This document shows, piece by piece, positions 11,401 through 24,495 of a stretch of DNA of 64,000 nt. Position numbers and translations under genes: made by a program. Origin of the DNA: Neodontobutis hainanensis (taxonomy: Eukaryota > Chordata > Actinopteri > Gobiiformes > Odontobutidae). The stretch covers positions 1 through 64,000 of the forward strand of contig JALDNG010002257.1 in the NCBI GenBank assembly GCA_024349245.1, in the 5' to 3' direction. The number at the start of each line of letters is the position of its first letter. Positions within the stretch are counted from its first letter, which is position 1. The notes below the pieces were generated by a model. That model saw nothing but the letters and a program-made list of their open reading frames with translations. It was not told the DNA's origin and ran no database searches.

Positions 11401-14400
11401 TGTTTTTTTAGACTTTGACAGACTTTGACATTAGATTTTTACCTAATATAAATGTTAATAATGTAAAACGTTTTAGTCAATGGTCAGTCTTCAGTCACTC
11501 AAATGGTCAAGATTGGACATGAATCACCAGAAAATGATGTGCCAAATGTGATACTAGAGTAATACTTCTGTGACTTCATATGTTCAGATAGTTAGCCTTC
11601 AGGTTTTATGAAAGTGGTTATGCATACTAAATAAAAGGTGTTCATTTAGCATGTTTGGCTTTCAATAACGCAGTGCTTCTTCTTATGTATGAGTACCTCA
11701 AGAATCACTGAGATTTCCATCAAGGTTCTGCCAGAACAACAATTCCCTAGTCACTGTTGTTCAATTTCACACAAAGTGGTATAGTTGTGGTCTTTCTAAT
11801 AGTGGCTTGATGTCTTTTAGTTTGTATTCTGGAACAAAAAGAGATCTAAAGAGGACCGCTGATCGGTCCAACTATAGCCTCACTAAGAGGCAAAGCTTAA
11901 CGTCCAGCCATTTTACAGGCTTAGAGAAAAACAAATGTGAGAAGAAATGTTCCATCTGACTGTGTGGAGAAACACTGTGGAGCTGCTTTGAGGATTCATT
12001 CATACATACTGAATACAGAATCTTTTATTCTTCTTTGAGATTCACAGCAAAAGCTTTGTCGTATAAAAAGCAAACATATTCACCCAGACTTTAATGGCAT
12101 AGCTCTGAAGCATAAACGCCTTGAGAATAATTTGAACAAAAAGCAGCTCCAGAACATTGTGTTCTACTTTTTACCTACATCTCAAAGCATAAAGTTGAAG
12201 GAAAAACGTCCGTCTTTGTTACGGATTACATGGGCAGCTCCAGATAAACAAAGTGCACTGACACAGTCCCTAAAGGCAGAAGGTACATGTGGCTGATCAT
12301 GTGGAACGCTTTCTCGCCAACGGGACACAAACCTCGCCCAAAGTCTCTTCCTTGTCAATATTTCAGCAGTGATCTATTATTATCCCAGGCACCTAAATGA
12401 ATGCCACCGCGGCCAGGCTTATCCTTATTACCATCACATTACATCAGCCCAACGTGGTCTGTAAACACAAACACCGCTTAGAAGTAGCCACAAACATTAC
12501 TTCTGTCACTTGCATCAAAGTCACAACTCCTAAATGATATAATCCCCATGTGGACCCATGGGACACCTTTGAATAAGCCCATGGCAAGCCCTCATAGTAA
12601 AAATATTAACTTTCAGCTTTATCCAGGTCGGTGCAAGACAACATCCTCTTTGGGCCATTGGGGAAAAAAAAATATATAAGCATGGAGTTCATTTAAGAGC
12701 TTATTCCGGTAAAGACTTGTGGGAGACATTTTATCAGACTACTCTTTCTAAATCTTCTAAATGGAGTGCATTAAATCAGTTATTTTCGTTTTGGAGCTTA
12801 AAGTGCAAAAGTTGTAATTTTCTTTAGTCAAAAATAACAAGCATTTTGTGCAGACACAAAGCCTTTCCGTCTCATCTTTAGTGTTTTTATAAAAAGAAAG
12901 TTTGCTCTATTACTACAGTGTTTTTTCCAGCCATGAAGATAAGGACTAGCATATTCGGTCGAAACAAATAAAGAACATTTGTCACACACGTAAGTCCAAT
13001 ATAGAAAGGTCTTAAACAAAAAGTAAAAGAAAGGTCTTGATTTACTTTTCAGCAGCACTAACAGCGCACAGTTGGGCTGCAGTGTAGCAGAAAAATAACA
13101 TCATACAGAACTTCTAATGCAAATATTGAGACAATAAATTAGATAGAAATTGGGTATTTTCTCAGCTCATTACCATCGAGTAAATGCACTTTGCTGACAA
13201 CAAATAAATCTTTGGGAGGTTTCTTAAATAAATCACACAGTGGAAAAGAAAGTGTGTTTTGAATATTTAATAATGTAAACTATATGGATGTATTTTAATA
13301 TATATGTATCTAATCTCTTGTGAATTACATTGTGAATGCAATGTGTGCTTCACTTTATTTATTTTTATTTGTTTTTCTTTTTTGCCCTGTTTCTGTGAAA
13401 GTGCTGTAAGATTTTCTTCCACCATTTATTCAATGTTGACAAACCCAATGTAATACACCCCTGTATTCAGATGGTTGACTCCCTTTAAGCCTGCTTTCAG
13501 CGGCTAAAAATTCTGTTCCTCTATTAACTTCCTCGATAATAAACCATTTATAACGTATCACGTAACAGACCCTTCTCTTTATAGAGTACAAGATGATTGA
13601 GCAGTGTTCATCAATGGAAAGAATAAAAGGCTGCACATAGTGTTAGTTATAATCCATTAAGTTGCCTGCATATTTTTACATTTCACTTAATGCAATAGGC
13701 ATCTAATAGAACAGATTATTACAATACATTATGTCATGTGTGCATTCGATTAACATCCAAATAAGCAGTTTGGAAATGAACTAGCTGTTTACTTATTTAT
13801 GTAAATGTTACAGATCCATAATAATAATCATACAATAATGGCATTATCCATTTATTGTTCATTAGGAAGTGATGAACCAAACTATTTCATTACATTGAGG
13901 TCAATAAACAGCATCATTGCATTTTCAGATATAGGCACTTTACATATATCTTGTCGAACCCCCCAAAAAATCCTTCAGACACACACTTGGTTTCTTTAGT
14001 GTTTGATACGCAGCTCATTTCTCGGCTCATTTACAGTCATGCTACAGGCTGGCTTCATCTCACAGCCGATGCCTGACTCAATCAGCTTGATTACCTTGAG
14101 AACTTTGATATTACACGCTGACATTTATGTTGCATATAGTTCAAAATAACCCAGTAGTAAAGCAAAAGGGATTTTTATTTAGGTCTAATAGTGCTTCTTT
14201 TGGTCACAGATGAATATTAGATTGGGAAATGAATACATATTTGTCTTTCTGGGTTGAGTTCGTTGGCCTTCTGTGTCTATTGATGGAAATCTAGTTAAAT
14301 GACCTGTTATACATGCACATAAAACCTAGTTTTCCACTCCTGATAATGGCAGCAACAGCCTGAATACAGATGGCTCCTCATAAACCCAGGCTCATGAATT

Positions 14401-16379
14401 GGTTCCATGAGGCATCTGCATACAGAACCAAGGCTGCATTCACAAAAGGAAAGATAATCAAACTTTTATCTCGTTGTGGTGCACGGAAGGCTGCTATTTA
14501 AACAAGAGGGAGTCTGATTCGGTGGCTTCTCCACCAGGCTTTTGGGTCAGATTTGGAATGCAGATTAAAGAAAGTTCTTCTTCCTTATGTACTCATCTTT
14601 GACCTTCAAATATGGGCCGTATTGTCTGGTTTAATCACAGATTTTTCTCATAACTCTTTGCCAACATACAACAGGTGTTTGCCCCTAAACCATGTTTGAT
14701 TTGATCTAACCGTTGCACGAGTGAAGGAATATTTTGATAAAACAAAAGTAAGGTCTATACTATTAAATACCTGCACAACAGAACCACAAGTAAAGGTGCA
14801 AATTCTATTGTCAATTCTATTTTTACTTTTCAGTCCTCTTGTGAGAAGTCAGAAAAACTCTTCTCTTTAAGTCCCTCTCTTGGCCCAGTCTGCTCTGATT
14901 GGTCCGAAAGTCTACTCTGTTGTGATTGGTCAAAATTAAACTTCTTTTACTGGGCCCATCTCTGCATTAGAGCCCCATTGTTTAACTTATGAAGCTCACC
15001 AAGTAACAGGAGTCCTGGCCAAATATTCCATGAGCTTAAGGAACTTACCTTAGCTGTAGCTGTGGAAACAAGAGGAGTTTTGAGGGGCCTTTCACCTGAA
15101 AAAAATGTATTTCTATGTATGACTTGTAACAGCACCAACAATGACCACTACCTAATTGTGCACATATAGGTTTCCTTAAAGGTTATTTCCTCTCACACAA
15201 ATGTACTACAACAGCCAATATCCAAAACAAAACTATAGACACAGTACTGTAACGACACATGCGCCAAGAACAGCTATAAACTACAAACTACATAATTAGC
15301 TGAGAATTTATAATGTCCCCAAGTAGGTGTTCTCCAAAGTCCCCCACCACTGGCTCTGGTGTGGACATTTCACATTCCCCTGCAGCTGAAAGTCGTCCCA
15401 CACAATTAGGAGGTGATTGTGAGGTGAGCGTTACTCTGCTGGTTCTGACCTCATTGCTGTTTGCCGCTGAATGAGCAGCTCTTGCCGCCTACACAGTTGT
15501 GCTAACGGGCACTATTACAGGCCCGTGCCGTGCCTTCTGAGAGACTGAGAAGTGTCCAGAGGAGATGTCGCATCACCACACAGCGGCCTCATCATTACAG
15601 GATCCATAGCAGACTTTTCAGTCTCAGCAGCGACAGAAGAAAAACTGCACCAGTGAATGTTGCTGGAACATTGTGGAAAACATGCTTCTTGCTCGTTCAC
15701 AGTTGTCCTTTGTGAACTGACTTGAGTTTAGTTTAGAGAGCTAGGTTTGTATTGATTTTGTAATTTCATATTTTCCGAGGTAATACTAATGAATAGCAGT
15801 GGCTGGGTCGTCCAATAATTAGAAGTGTTGATTTGATCTTTGCACCTCCTGTTCACATTGTTGGAAACATTGAACTTCCACTTACCTCAAGTATCTGAGA
15901 GGCTGGTGAATGAATAAGAGTTTACCAGAACTAGCTTGTTAGATGTTTACCCTGGTAACATACCAACATATACATAAATAATCAGAAATAATCAGGGTTG
16001 ATTCAGGTTAGATTTAAGCTTTTGAAAGAAGTAAGGACATTTTCTAGTCTGTATATGCACTGGTTCTATCACGCGACCCTTTATTTTGTCAGTCCCTGTA
16101 ATTTAGCTCTAATGCAATTCTCACCGTATGATTGTTGATGACTGGCACTGAACCCAGGGAGACTCAAAATGGAGGTAGAAGTAAACACATATATCTCCTT
16201 ATGAAATGGTTCACTTAAACAAATGTATAGCAAAAGAAAGTCCAAAGTCAGACAAGAATTTAGTATATCCCGATATCATTGCAGTACTGTCTCTAACATC
16301 TAATCCTTTGGTCAATTCACTGGCTATTGTTCTATAGCATTCTAGTAACTTGTTTCTTCTTTACCTATCTTGTTCTCAG
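11401..16379. other. Long non-coding stretch without recognised repeats
   Basis: About 5 kb of mostly single-copy-looking AT-rich DNA. Open frames are all under about 80 codons and lack splice context. Some parts (about 12230-12640 and 14340-14600) are less AT-biased and repeat-free, as conserved enhancers often are, but conservation cannot be judged from one sequence. Confidence 0.5.
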
Positions 16380-16872
16380 TCTGTCACTTGAAGGACTTTT
16401 CCGCCTGGCGACATGAATTTGTGTTGCAGATGGAGGCTCTCAGCGTGTTCATGTGAGCGAACATGGACCTGGCACTGTCGTGGAGACTCTTCAAATTGCT
16501 TGTGACACAACAGAGCCCACCGAGTCTTTTGTGTGGGGCCCGGTCTGTCTCCTCGGGCCGGTGTTTCGTTGCAGCTGGTGTGTGTTTCAGTGTTTCCACA
16601 TTCAGAGCAGCGGGACGGGGTATTGTGACTGGGTCCGGTCGTATCAGGTCAGCTCACCCTGCGCACCGTCCCGACTCCTCATTAAAAACACGCCTCTGGC
16701 TCTAGACTCATGACCAGGGAACTAAACTAAGAGAGAGCACTCTTCAGTGTGACAGGGAGCGCATTAATACAGAACTGCCCTCTGCTCAGTCCCAGCCACA
16801 TTAACAGAACACTCACACTCACGACACCAGCTGAAGACTAGAGCAGGAGGAAGACAAAACTCAATTTCAAGG
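16380..16872 (+). promoter_or_regulatory. CpG-enriched patch with a following splice donor; candidate promoter and first exon
   Basis: About 300 bp (16390-16690) has many CpGs and a higher GC content than its surroundings. It is followed by a C/A-rich segment (16790-16871) that ends in a good splice donor, TTCAAG|GTTAGT, at 16871/16872. Together these resemble a promoter with a non-coding first exon on the plus strand. No coding exon that would belong to it was identified downstream, and the insertion at 18840 onward complicates matters. Confidence 0.25.
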
Positions 16873-18840
16873 TTAGTCTTCAGCATCAACCAAAGCACAG
16901 AGGTACTTCATTTATTTTATATTAAGAATATCATATGTTCATGCAAAAGGAAATAACTCTAATTTAAAGTCTAAACTGTGTATGTATTATTATAAGTTTG
17001 GGTCTTTAGTTTGTGGTGGTCAAAAAAGAAAGTCCAAAAGTGAGTTTATTTGGTCTAATTTTGATCTAATTGCATCATAGGACTACCTTGGCTGGTTTGT
17101 GACAGATATTTAATAAGGTTAATAAAGTAAAATGCACACCAGAACTTGCTACTGTATAAAGAAAGAATTTTTGTTATTTTCTCGGCCCCTAGATTTTTTT
17201 ATTATTGATGCATTTCAATTTTGTCTGTGAATTCAGACGACCTTCCTGTTCTTAATCTATTTCCTCTGCCATCTTCAAGTGTTTTACTTTTACTGAATTA
17301 TTATGGCTCAGTGTGGACAGAACTACCTGCTTGAGTTTTTCAATGTAAGTCTCCACATTTAGGATATTCTTAAAATACAAAATTGAGAGTCTAGGTGCAA
17401 ATAATAATTAAAAAAAGTATGTTTATTTAATAGTGTCTACTTCTCCAAAAGGCTGCCGACCAACTGAAATACTGTATTACTGTTGTTTTCTGATTCTTCA
17501 CAGTTTTTAGAAGAAGCAGGAAGCGAGCTGTTTTAAAGCACTCGTGTCCTTGTGCTTTTATCAGATGCTAACTGTAACAGGGACAATACTATTGAAGTGG
17601 CTCTTGTGTTTAGCGATATTATCAGCTTGACAAGACACTAAATGGTCAAGAGATGCCTATCAATGCTGTGCTCTGAGAAACACTGTTGCTGCTCCTGGAG
17701 AGTGAGATGCTATCATTTACAAAAGTAAGGGTGACTCCAAAGTTTTAAACAGTTGAAGTTGTTTGTGCTTCCTGCTTAAGCACAGACTGGGAGACACTAA
17801 AGTTACACAAAGTTGGTGAAGTAAGTTTTAAAGGAGGTGTAACCTAAATTTAATGGGTTCATTTTCAGTCCAGAAATAAGAACACGCTAAAAGTATTCCT
17901 AGGCTATTTCTGATTTTGTTTCTTACTTTTGAAAAACTCCCTCAACAGGCAGAATAAATGGTCCAATTTTAGAGTCGTACAAAGCCCTGATTTAGTTTCT
18001 CTTTTCTCTACGGGCCACACTATGATGTATAAAAACCCTTTCTTAGCATCAAAATTAAAAGAATGAATAAATCCTAAATTCTACTTTTAAGGTTGCTCTC
18101 CCTCATCAGCCAGAGCACAAATGTATTCCTTTGGACGCTGCAAAGAGATTCAGCCCGATGTGCTTAAGCAGAATGATATTCCCTTGAAATATCATTGGAG
18201 CATGAGGTCACTGGAGAAAGGAACAAAAGTGTGGCTGTCAATAAGTCTCCTTATTACTTTCTGATCTCACGCAAAGCATAACGCTCCCATAACTCTGATA
18301 AGACAATGCCACTAAATTTACACGCCAGGTCCGCACAGCAATTAGTCTTTGCAAGAGTCATACTTAAAGAAAAGTGTTGCTGTCACTTCATTAAAACATA
18401 ACAGTCTTATTTTCACTTTTATGAAATGTTTTAAGTGTGGACTTTGTAATTTATAGTTGCATTGGAAACATTAAAGAACAGTAGGAGGAGTCACAATCAT
18501 TGCAACCTCGGAAAATGTCCTTGTCAGATACTTCAAAAATGTCCCTGGGCTGAGTCTATTTTAGTTAACGTGGGGTAATGGGCATGTTTGATTTCACTAT
18601 TGCTCACAAGACATTTTGGACTTTAACAGATTAAGCTTTCAACAATTATTCAAAATTTGTTTGATTATTTTGGACTTTGTGTTTTTGTGGTAGTTCTGTA
18701 CTTTAGTTGTTTCTAAGTATGTCAAAACAGAAGTTCCAATTCTTATAAAAGCAATAAACAATATATTGTTTATTGTCATGCACAACGTTGGTTCATGTCT
18801 CACATATCTGACAAGTTCTTAGTTTCTTAGGTTATATGTC
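16873..18840. other. No gene seen
   Basis: AT-rich DNA up to the sharp composition change at about 18840. No LTR matching the one at 26450-28037 was found here. Confidence 0.55.
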
Positions 18841-21800
18841 CTTTAAGCAAATGATCGTTTGTATTTGAGTGCTGTCGCTGAGGCGTGTTTAGGTTGAGTA
18901 AAAGAATAACTTCGTTTCTATTCAACATTTAAGATCCAGTGATTCTGGAAGATGTTAGTTAATAAAAGCGTTGGATGGACTTGTCGTTATGTTATTTCTG
19001 ATAAGTGTGGCTGTTTGGGCGGCCTTCAGGGTGGCGGTGTGATTGTTGATGTATGATGTGTGGGTTAAGCATAACAGTTGAACGCGTTTAGTTCACAAAA
19101 GTTAATTCAATGATGTTCTTGCGTAGATGGTGTAATGGATAGTTTTTTTGAAGCGACTTATGTATAAAGAAATGATTAGAGCTGTCTCAATTGTAGTTTG
19201 TTTCTTTGAGAGTTTATTAATCAAAAACAGAAAATGTCTCACTTTAGTTTGTTTAAAGTGTGGCGTTTGTGAGTTTACAACAGTAGTGGATGTGTTACAT
19301 ATGGGGATGGTGTGGATGGATGTTATATGGTGATCGGACTCTGAATTCTTCTCATTGCTGTAAATTGTGCCATTGACTGATGTAAAACATTTATCAGCAA
19401 GGCGACCAGTTTGGTATGGTTTGGTCTACAGTATGGTTTGGTTGTGAGCAGTCTCACTGTTTATGCACTCAGGTTCGCTCTGAAATACTCTAGACTGAGA
19501 CAGTCTGTTAGCGGTGTTTGTTTGAGCACCGAGGGCTTCACGGTGGCGGTTCATACAAAGTGACAGAAAACCAGAGTTATCAGTTACATCTACATTGAAT
19601 TACTAAGTTACACTGAAGGTGGGTGATGAGTGAAGACAGAACAGTTAGAGAGTTGTTGTTGAGTACACTGCTACTGCAGGCTAAGGGATCTGAAGAGCAT
19701 TTAGTTGTGTTTGGGAGCGTGAGTTCCTGTTGATCCCTCATTGTTTGGTAAACAATGTTGATTGGGCATCGGTGTATCCTTGGGCCTTTGTGGAGAGTCT
19801 TTTATCTATATAGTGTTATCTTTTTGTCTATCGATACATAGTGAGCATGTTGTAGACAAAGGTGTGCGGTAGTTTGCAGTGGTGGATTGGTACCACTCTT
19901 TGTTGTTTGAGTTGGTTTATATAGTACATTGCTCCCACCTGTAGTTTCTAGATGACTTTTGTAATAGGATTAGTCCTTCTGCAGTTTTGCCTAGTGTTTT
20001 TAATAAGAGTGATTCTCGAGCGATCTTGTCAGCCAAACTGGTGTGGGTATGCTCGTGGCAGAGTCAAGATACAGTAAGTGTAGACTGAGCTGACAGCGGT
20101 GGAGACTCAGCCTGTGAGCGTTCAAGTCTAGATTAGGCAATGTGTCAGTATGTTAATAACGTTATATGCTTCTTTACATGTCGATCACCGTCGTTTGCTC
20201 TTTCGCACCTACTTGTGAGGATTGGCTGACGTGGAATTTTGCTTTTACCATCACGTTTGTTTGTTGACATCAGTGAGTTGGTCGACGATGTGGAGTGTTC
20301 GATCTGAAGATAATCGACGGCGTGGGCATAAGTGTCGTTTGGGGGGAACATTTCACCAGGCGGTGCCAGAATCAGAATTTGATATTATTTGTTTTTGTTT
20401 ATTTAGTCAGGGTCCCATCACATGATGACGGTCGGGAGAAAACCACAAAAATCAGCCCCTTCTTTGTGGATATGGAGTGGTCTTTATTAGATGTCATGGG
20501 AAAATGTAGAGCCTTGTGATGTATTGTGGTGCGATTTGGTTGTGGTTGATGGGTGGTGCATGCCTGTTTCAGTGTTTGTTGAACACCATGTTAGTGCCTG
20601 TTTAGCTGACCTTCGTCCTTCTATGCCTGGGCGACGCGATCAGGTAGCGGTGTTGAATGATCGGGCATAGTCAGCCATGGTAGTGATGAAGAGTTATGTG
20701 TTGCGCTCACCGCCATCGTAAGCGATTGACACAGTCTGGTGGTTGAAATGCGGAGCTGACAGTTTGTGTCATGCAGTTTGTGATTGCGTGATGCTTGAAC
20801 TAGTGATGGGAACCAGGTTTCTGATGACAGTGTGGAGAGCAGTGATGGGTGCATGGACAGCATTGTCTGTGGTGTCAGGTTAAATGGGGTGTGAGAAAAA
20901 AATGGTGCAATTGTGCGATGTTAAGTATTCATTACCAGATTTGTAGTGGACATTTGACAGTCTTTGTTGGTTTCATCAGTTTTGAGAGGATCATGTAAAA
21001 CAGTGTTTGTTATAACTCAGCATCTCAAGCTTCAGCAGTGTGAGTGATAACTGAGTGTGGGATGGTGTTTGCGTGTCACAGAAATGGTTTATGTGTTAGC
21101 ATGGTCTAACCTCTGTTTTTCAGTCCTGTGTTGGCGGTCTAGACAGGTGGGTTGGGGGAGGAGCGTATGGGGAGACAGATGGGATAGTTGAGAACACGTG
21201 CTGGTTGTTGCAGCTTCTGCACATACTGCCTGATTTCTTGTGTTTGTCTGAGAGCAGAGGAGTGTCTGTACAAATCAGCTGTAAGGCGTGCAGATATGTG
21301 TCGACCTGAGGTATATGGCGATGCTCTGGAAGGATTGTTTGTCTGTCTCTTACGTCAGTGATGATGGTGATGACGGACTAAGTTCGTCATGGAACCTGGG
21401 CTTGATGGGCGGGCCACTGGGTTTGGCGACTGAGGGTTTGGACGAGACTGGGTGGTAGTGACTAATATGTGGCGGACGGGGAACCTGAAAGTTGTGGAAA
21501 ACGCTTTCAGGCGTTCTTTCAGATGGCAGATGCGATGATTATACCAACAGTTGTTGACCATCTCAATTCCTGGTTGATTTCATCGTCGATGGGGACCAGA
21601 AGAGTGTGTATGGTGTCGGCGTGTCATTCGCGGGAATGAAGTTGAGGCGCGATGTAGCTCAGTTCTCTTTTACTGCAGAGTGACCTCGCATGGCATTTGT
21701 GTGATTCAACATGTTAAAATTCTGGAGATACATTTCCAGAGGGTCACAGGGGTATACTTCTAGGAGACAGAGTTGCCATCAAGATTTTAGAGTGGAGTCA

Positions 21801-22350
21801 TCGTGAAATGTAATTTGAGATCTTATAGGGTGAGTGGTATAGCATCATGGGTTGTCGATGTCTGATTTATCAGCCTGTCAATCGCTGAGATTCATTCAGT
21901 AAGATTGGGTGGATTAGGCAAATCTTCAGCTGCTTGAAGTCAGTGGTTGATTGAGATGTTTCAATCAGAAACATTGTCAAGGTGCGTAATTAGTAGTCAT
22001 GGTGATGGTCAGTTGGACTAAGGCTACCTGATCAAATCGTCCGATCATCAGTAACCTTATTTCTAACATGGTGACTTCAAATCCTAGATCTTCTATATTC
22101 CTGGGATCTGAACAGGTTGCCTGAAATTAGGCTGATGTCAGCGGCTGTGGGAAATGTAACTTATGTGTAACACAGCTACTATTTGGGCTGAAGGGTGTTT
22201 TGAAAGATGATAAGTGGCGTGGTCACTTTAGCCGCCAATTTGGGTTCAGTGAGTGGGCGGACTAGGTATGATCTGGATCACTTCCTCCGTGTTGTCCATG
22301 ACATAATGAGTGGCTCTGGATCGCAGAAAGGTACTACATGTTCATTCCTA
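18841..22350 (-). mobile_element. G+T-rich interior of the LTR retroelement, identity unresolved
   Basis: At about 18840 the plus strand abruptly becomes rich in G and T, which means A and C on the minus strand. This continues into the gag region further right, suggesting one insertion read on the minus strand. By position it should hold pol and env, but I could not find reverse transcriptase (YxDD-type), RNase H or integrase motifs. The longest minus-strand frames (for example 21355-21561 and 20621-20863) are Ser/Thr/Pro/His-rich and match nothing I know. It may be badly decayed pol/env or the non-coding body of a gag-only element. No 3' LTR is visible at its left edge. Confidence 0.4.
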
Positions 22351-22730
22351 GTTTATTTTAGTATTCATCGTTTTGGATAGACTGTGTCTGAATCGGGGCC
22401 TTAGAGGCCTCCCGTATACAGATCAGCCTTGTCCTTGACTTTTTAGCGCATTGTTTGAGTATCGTTCTATGGCCCGAGCCTCCTCTGTAGTCAGACTCCT
22501 TTCGCTGGTGGGGTTTCCCAGCGATCAGTCTGAGTTTCAGGGGCTCGGTCCCTCGCATGATTTTGTCGTTTGACAGGTGAGCTACCTGATGATCGTTGGT
22601 CTTGGGACAGGCGATAATGGTTTCTCCTGTCGTCGCGGTTTTGATAGGACCCCCTTGGTTACGGTTTGGATTGGTTGAAATTTATTTTGAACCGAGGTCT
22701 CATTGAGGGCCCTGGTCTTTGAACTTACGT
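22351..22730 (-). pseudogene. Post-gag spacer of the retroelement
   Basis: A minus-strand frame at 22558-22358 (66 codons, basic, starting MRGTEPLKLRLIAGKP) follows the gag remnant. By position it would be the gag tail or protease region. No zinc knuckle (CX2CX4HX4C) and no DTG/DSG protease motif could be read. It is broken by stops on both sides. Confidence 0.35.
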
Positions 22731-24495
22731 TCAGGCCAGGTCGGGTGTGGACCCGGCTCTCTTTGTGTGGTCGAGGTCCCTCTTTCCTGTCTGGAAAGCG
22801 GGAGGCTCCTGGGCCATTTGGATTGGAGGTCGGCGCTCCTTGGCGCTAGACTCCGATCTCATGACAAGAGTGTCTGGCTTTTGGCGTTTAGTCTGCCTCA
22901 GCATCTGTTTAGTAAATGCCCGCATTGCCAGCTCGCGAAGTTGGCGGCTGGTCTGCGTTTGTGGGCATGCAGAAACGCCAAGATGATGGCTGGTAGTTGG
23001 ATGGAGGTTTTGCACAAAGAGGGCTTTGAAGTTTTTATCCTCCTCCATGTTTGGTTCATTGAGTGGACCGAAATAAGCTTTGGCGTGAGTCGATGATAGT
23101 ATAGCTGTGGGGACTCTGGCCGTGCCTGTTTGATCATTAGGGCGGCAGTCAGACCCACATTTACCGTAACGTCTGAGAATTCCACCATGAGAGACTGACT
23201 AAGGAGATCAAAGTCAGCTTGGACCTCAGGAGGTTGACGTTCGATGAAGCTACTAACATCTCTGCTTGATGTTAGTTTTATCAGAAAGATTTTGTCCACG
23301 CAGTAACATTGGGTATTCTTTGTAGGTAGAATTCAATGTCGCGAAGATAAGCACTCACGTCATGAGGCGGCTCCTTGATGGGGCTCAAAGCGAGTGATAT
23401 GGCCCGCAATTTTGTCAAAGTCTCTGTTAGTGGGACCGTAGTCCAGATGTCTCTGTTTCAAAGCTGGTTGTAGGACAAAGTCCGATTGCCTACCTGTTGG
23501 TAGTGCGAAGTAATCCAAATGCCTACCTGTGGAAGCTTGCGGAAAGCGGCCGGGCTCGGCTCGGTTGGTCCTCTTTCCGTTGCGTCCAGGCGGTAGTGGT
23601 CGCAAAATTGGATTAGTTAGTGAAGTGGCTCCCTTCTGGGAGTCTTCAAACCTACTGGGTTGGTATAATGGAGTAACTGGTTCTAGGTCTGGAGTACCTT
23701 TGAACTCCAGTTTCTTACCTAGGTCGTGTTTGGGCGTCCTCTGTCAAGCGCGCCTGAAGTTGTTCAATAAGCTGGCGGTCTAAGTCACCTTGTTGAGTGA
23801 GGGCCTCTACCCGTGCACTCAGGGTCTCTCTCCGCCCAGCTTCCTGTGACAGCAGCATATTCTGCGGACAGCTGTGCACTTTGCCTGCTTTGATGAGTTC
23901 CTTCATCATAGCATTGTACTCGTTGCGTTGGAATGCTGAGCTGCGTTCTGCTCGTCACGAGCAGACCTTGTGTCGCTCAGCTCGTTCTTTAGGTCACTGA
24001 GGTCCTCAGTTATCTGGAGTTTGTGTGTAACTCCTCAAAGTCAGGTTCTGTCTTTTGGAGTGTTTGGGCAAGAGTTTGTAACTCTTGGTTCTGTTTTCAG
24101 AATTCTCCAGGGCTCCTTTGGTCAGCTGGAGTTCCTGATTCAATGTCTTGATATCGCGTTGGGAGCGGGCGAGGTCCTGTTTCTGGACCTGGATTTTCTC
24201 GTGGCTGCGTGCCAGGAGATCCTCAGCTTGTTTCTGCTGCGCGCATAACAATAGCCATTTGACCTAACAGCTTGTTAGATCCTTGTCTTTTGGCTTAGAG
24301 GTTAGCGCAATGCTAATCAAGGAGCTAAGAACTGAATCTAGCTCGTTGGGGTTTGTGGTCTGAATCTCGTCAACATATTGGGGTAGCACCTGTTCTGTTA
24401 AATCATTTAGAGCTGAGTCTAAGTGATCCAGAAGCTTGATGGGACTACCAGAACCTGTAGACTGTGAGTCAGACTTGTTGAGAAATGGGGTTTCT
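22731..24495 (-). pseudogene. Broken gag gene of an LTR retroelement
   Basis: Successive minus-strand pieces read as one gag-type protein interrupted by frameshifts and stops. 24495-24006 is an acidic N-terminal part followed by a coiled coil (QKQAEDLLARSHEKIQVQK), with an in-frame TAG at 24264-24266. 23909-23715 is more coiled coil (LSARVEALTQQGDLDRQLIE). 23700-23360 is a basic, Pro/Gly/Arg-rich linker. 23350-22898 is a capsid-like part containing FIERQPPEVQADFD and IKQARPESPQLYYHRL. 23048-22731, after a frameshift, contains FVQNLHPTTSHHLG and QLRELAMRAFTKQ. I recognise this combination from gag proteins of teleost LTR retroelements. Whether the family is Ty3/gypsy or endogenous retrovirus cannot be settled without pol. 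The plus-strand frames over the same bases are antisense shadows. Confidence 0.7.

Noticed and set aside
21355..21561. His-rich end of a minus-strand frame as a metal-binding protein
   Set aside because: The run comes from a short ATG/GTG-rich stretch in degenerate retroelement sequence; nothing else supports a gene.
22719..23096. 125-codon plus-strand open frame
   Set aside because: Antisense to the gag remnant, where the minus strand has recognisable protein blocks.
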